A stretch of DNA of 17,490 nucleotides from Fimenecus sp045579305 (GTDB lineage: Bacteria > Bacillota > Clostridia > Oscillospirales > Acutalibacteraceae). The notes below the pieces were generated by a model. That model did no database searches and had not been told where the DNA came from. It worked only from the letters and a program-made list of their open reading frames with translations. The stretch is from positions 1 to 17,490 of the forward strand of contig JAZNLY010000135.1 in assembly GCA_045579305.1 (NCBI GenBank), read 5' to 3'. Made by a program: the position numbers and the translations under genes. Shown here in pieces: positions 16,330-17,490 of the stretch (position 1 is its first letter; each line of letters starts with the position of its first letter).

Positions 16330-16910
16330 GAAGAAAAAGACTAATTGTAACATTAACATTGTCATCATTATTCTGTACTTTGATTTGCGTAGGGTCATTT
16401 ATCAGAATTCCAATGCCTAATATAATGCCGATAACATTACAAACTTTATTCGTTTTACTTACAGGACTTGTATTACCAGTTAAATCATCTACTCTTACAA
16501 TTATTACATATATTGTACTTGGTTTAATTGGACTACCTGTTTTTTCAGGTGGCGGGGGACTTGGGTATGTTTTAATGCCTAATTTCGGCTTTATAATCGG
16601 TTTTTTTATTGCCACAATAATAATTGGAATTATCACACAAAAACTTAATAATCACAAATTAAGGCAATATATTATCATTTCTCTACTTGGTACTGCTGTA
16701 ATTTATACAATCGGCATTCTGTATTTTGCATTTATAACAAATGTCCGCAATAAAGGTGACTATTCTGCAATATGGTACATTCAGACGGTATTTCTACCAT
16801 TTCTACCAAAAGAAATAATCTGCATTATTATAGCATCAATTTCAGCATACAAAATAAGACCATATATAAAAAAAATCCCACAAAGGGAGTGTAAATTAGG
16901 GATTTTGTAA
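16326..16910 (+). CDS. bioY: Biotin transporter BioY (ECF S component)
   Basis: A 194-residue membrane protein with about six hydrophobic segments, the biotin-binding S subunit of an energy-coupling-factor transporter. Typical blocks are GSFIRIPMPNIMPITLQTLFVLL in segments 1-2, a Gly-rich loop GLPVFSGGGGLGYVLMPNFGFIIGF, and FLPFLPKEIICIIIA near the end. The ATG overlaps the birA stop (ATGA), so uptake and use of biotin are encoded as a coupled pair. The shared ECF ATPases and T subunit are not in the window and would be encoded elsewhere, as in group II ECF systems; BioY alone can also transport weakly in some species. The C-terminal coding DNA also contains a hairpin that reads as a terminator on the other strand. 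Confidence 0.93.
   Translation: MRRKRLIVTLTLSSLFCTLICVGSFIRIPMPNIMPITLQTLFVLLTGLVLPVKSSTLTIITYIVLGLIGLPVFSGGGGLGYVLMPNFGFIIGFFIATIIIGIITQKLNNHKLRQYIIISLLGTAVIYTIGILYFAFITNVRNKGDYSAIWYIQTVFLPFLPKEIICIIIASISAYKIRPYIKKIPQRECKLGIL
16866..16906 (-). terminator. Candidate minus-strand terminator inside the bioY 3' end
   Basis: On the minus strand AAAATCCC pairs with GGGATTTT (plus positions 16899-16906 and 16872-16879) and is followed by four more T, then ATAT. The loop is long (19 bases), so the hairpin is moderate. It could stop the convergent S1-type gene transcript if the hairpin at 16951-16990 leaks. On the plus strand there is no T run after it. Confidence 0.4.
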
Positions 16911-17070
16911 AAAACAAAAACCGACATTCTCTTTGAGTGGCACGAAATAAAAAAGGCTACACAAGATTAAGTTTCTGTGTAGTCTTTTTTGCAATGAATA
17001 TAGATTTTCATATGATTATGATACCAATATTTTCAATCAATAAAGTTTATATCTTTTTACAAAAATCGGT
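16911..17070. other. Intergenic region between convergent genes
   Basis: These 160 bases lie between the bioY stop and the stop of the convergent S1-like gene. Apart from the bidirectional terminator at 16951-16990 nothing recognisable is present: no gene, RNA or repeat. Confidence 0.6.
16951..16990. terminator. Bidirectional rho-independent terminator
   Basis: AAAAGGCTACACA (16951-16963) pairs with TGTGTAGTCTTTT (16976-16988) with one G-U pair on the plus strand and a 12-base loop. Six T close the right arm and a run of A opens the left arm. It therefore works in both directions, ending birA-bioY on the plus strand and the S1-like gene on the minus strand. Confidence 0.85.
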
Positions 17071-17490
17071 TTATAGGGTGTTTTTCTCTGGTTGAAGTTT
17101 TAACTTCCAATTTGAATATTTTTCGTCGTATTCATATAATACAACATCAAACTGGTCATCATCGTGAACAATATCTGAAAGGCGTGGAATATACCCATAT
17201 CCATTTTTACCAAATTCCGATATATGAATGCTTCCTTTATACACCATTCCAAATAAATTAAACTCTACCAGTGCAAATTGATTTAAAACATCATACACAG
17301 TTGCTTTAGCCGTATCACCTATCTGTGCATCACGCCTAATCGCTCTATCAGTTCGTAATCCTATGGACAATGCGCCGTGCAACGCGTAGTGTACACAAAG
17401 TCGCCATTCTTCCGAAAAAATAACCGAGGAGTCTCCTTTATGTTGCCAATGATATGTTTGTGATGCTGGTAGTAAATTACCCAGAAATCC
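17071..17490 (-). CDS. Protein with C-terminal S1-like RNA-binding domain (partial, N-terminus outside window)
   Basis: The frame is open from the window edge to a TAA at 17071-17073, giving 139 residues with no plausible ATG start, so only the C-terminal part is seen. Residues from about 56 on have the pattern of an S1/OB fold: GDTAKATVYDVLNQFALVEF, then MVYKGSIHISEFG (the usual Gly-hydrophobic-His-x-Ser-Glu turn), then FDVVLYEYDEKYSNWKLKL as the last strands. This suggests nucleic-acid or ribosome binding. The preceding part (SEEWRLCVHYALHGALSIGLRTDRAIRR) is not recognised. The gene converges on bioY and shares the terminator between them. Function is unknown. Confidence 0.7.
   Translation of the reverse strand, partial: GFLGNLLPASQTYHWQHKGDSSVIFSEEWRLCVHYALHGALSIGLRTDRAIRRDAQIGDTAKATVYDVLNQFALVEFNLFGMVYKGSIHISEFGKNGYGYIPRLSDIVHDDDQFDVVLYEYDEKYSNWKLKLQPEKNTL

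Noticed and set aside
16310..16636. Minus-strand open frame of 108 codons opposite bioY
   Set aside because: Hydrophobic shadow of the transporter on the other strand; no start signal and no recognisable protein.

Overview
The window comes from a low-GC Gram-positive bacterium, most likely an uncultured gut-type Clostridia (Oscillospirales/Ruminococcus-like). This rests on AT-rich coding DNA, AGGAGG-type ribosome sites, two probable TTG starts, lipoprotein transporters and protein family makeup. The exact taxon cannot be read from the sequence. The left ~1.5 kb is clearly GC-richer than the rest (38/60 G+C at 421-480 against 20/60 at 2101-2160).

Left half (1-7256, all minus strand): one co-directional purine uptake and salvage cluster. 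In transcription order it is xanthine phosphoribosyltransferase (xpt copy 2), a BMP-family lipoprotein that binds nucleosides, a double ABC ATPase, two permeases, a COG2509-type FAD-dependent oxidoreductase, and the first 42 codons of a second xpt, cut by the window edge. The ATPase and permease genes overlap by ATGA. The composition break lies near the first codons of the oxidoreductase, so this gene and the edge xpt are either acquired by recombination or joined by misassembly.

Divergent region (7257-7419): short, AT-rich, carrying the promoters for both directions. No purine riboswitch is visible.

Right half (7420-15486, plus strand): a six-gene maltodextrin/alpha-glucan operon. It encodes a solute-binding lipoprotein, two MalF/MalG-like permeases, an MsmX/MalK-type ATPase, 4-alpha-glucanotransferase (malQ) and glycogen/maltodextrin phosphorylase (glgP), and ends at a strong terminator. 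Imported maltodextrins would be disproportionated by MalQ and phosphorolysed to glucose-1-phosphate by GlgP.

Far right: a small biotin operon, birA-bioY (ligase plus S-component transporter, overlapping by ATGA), follows with its own candidate promoter. It ends at a bidirectional terminator facing a convergent partial gene with an S1-like (OB-fold) RNA-binding C-terminus. No rRNA, tRNA, CRISPR, insertion sequence or prophage was seen. No convincing wholly new system was found; the most notable items are the composition junction and the grouping of an uncharacterised FAD enzyme with purine transport and two xpt genes.
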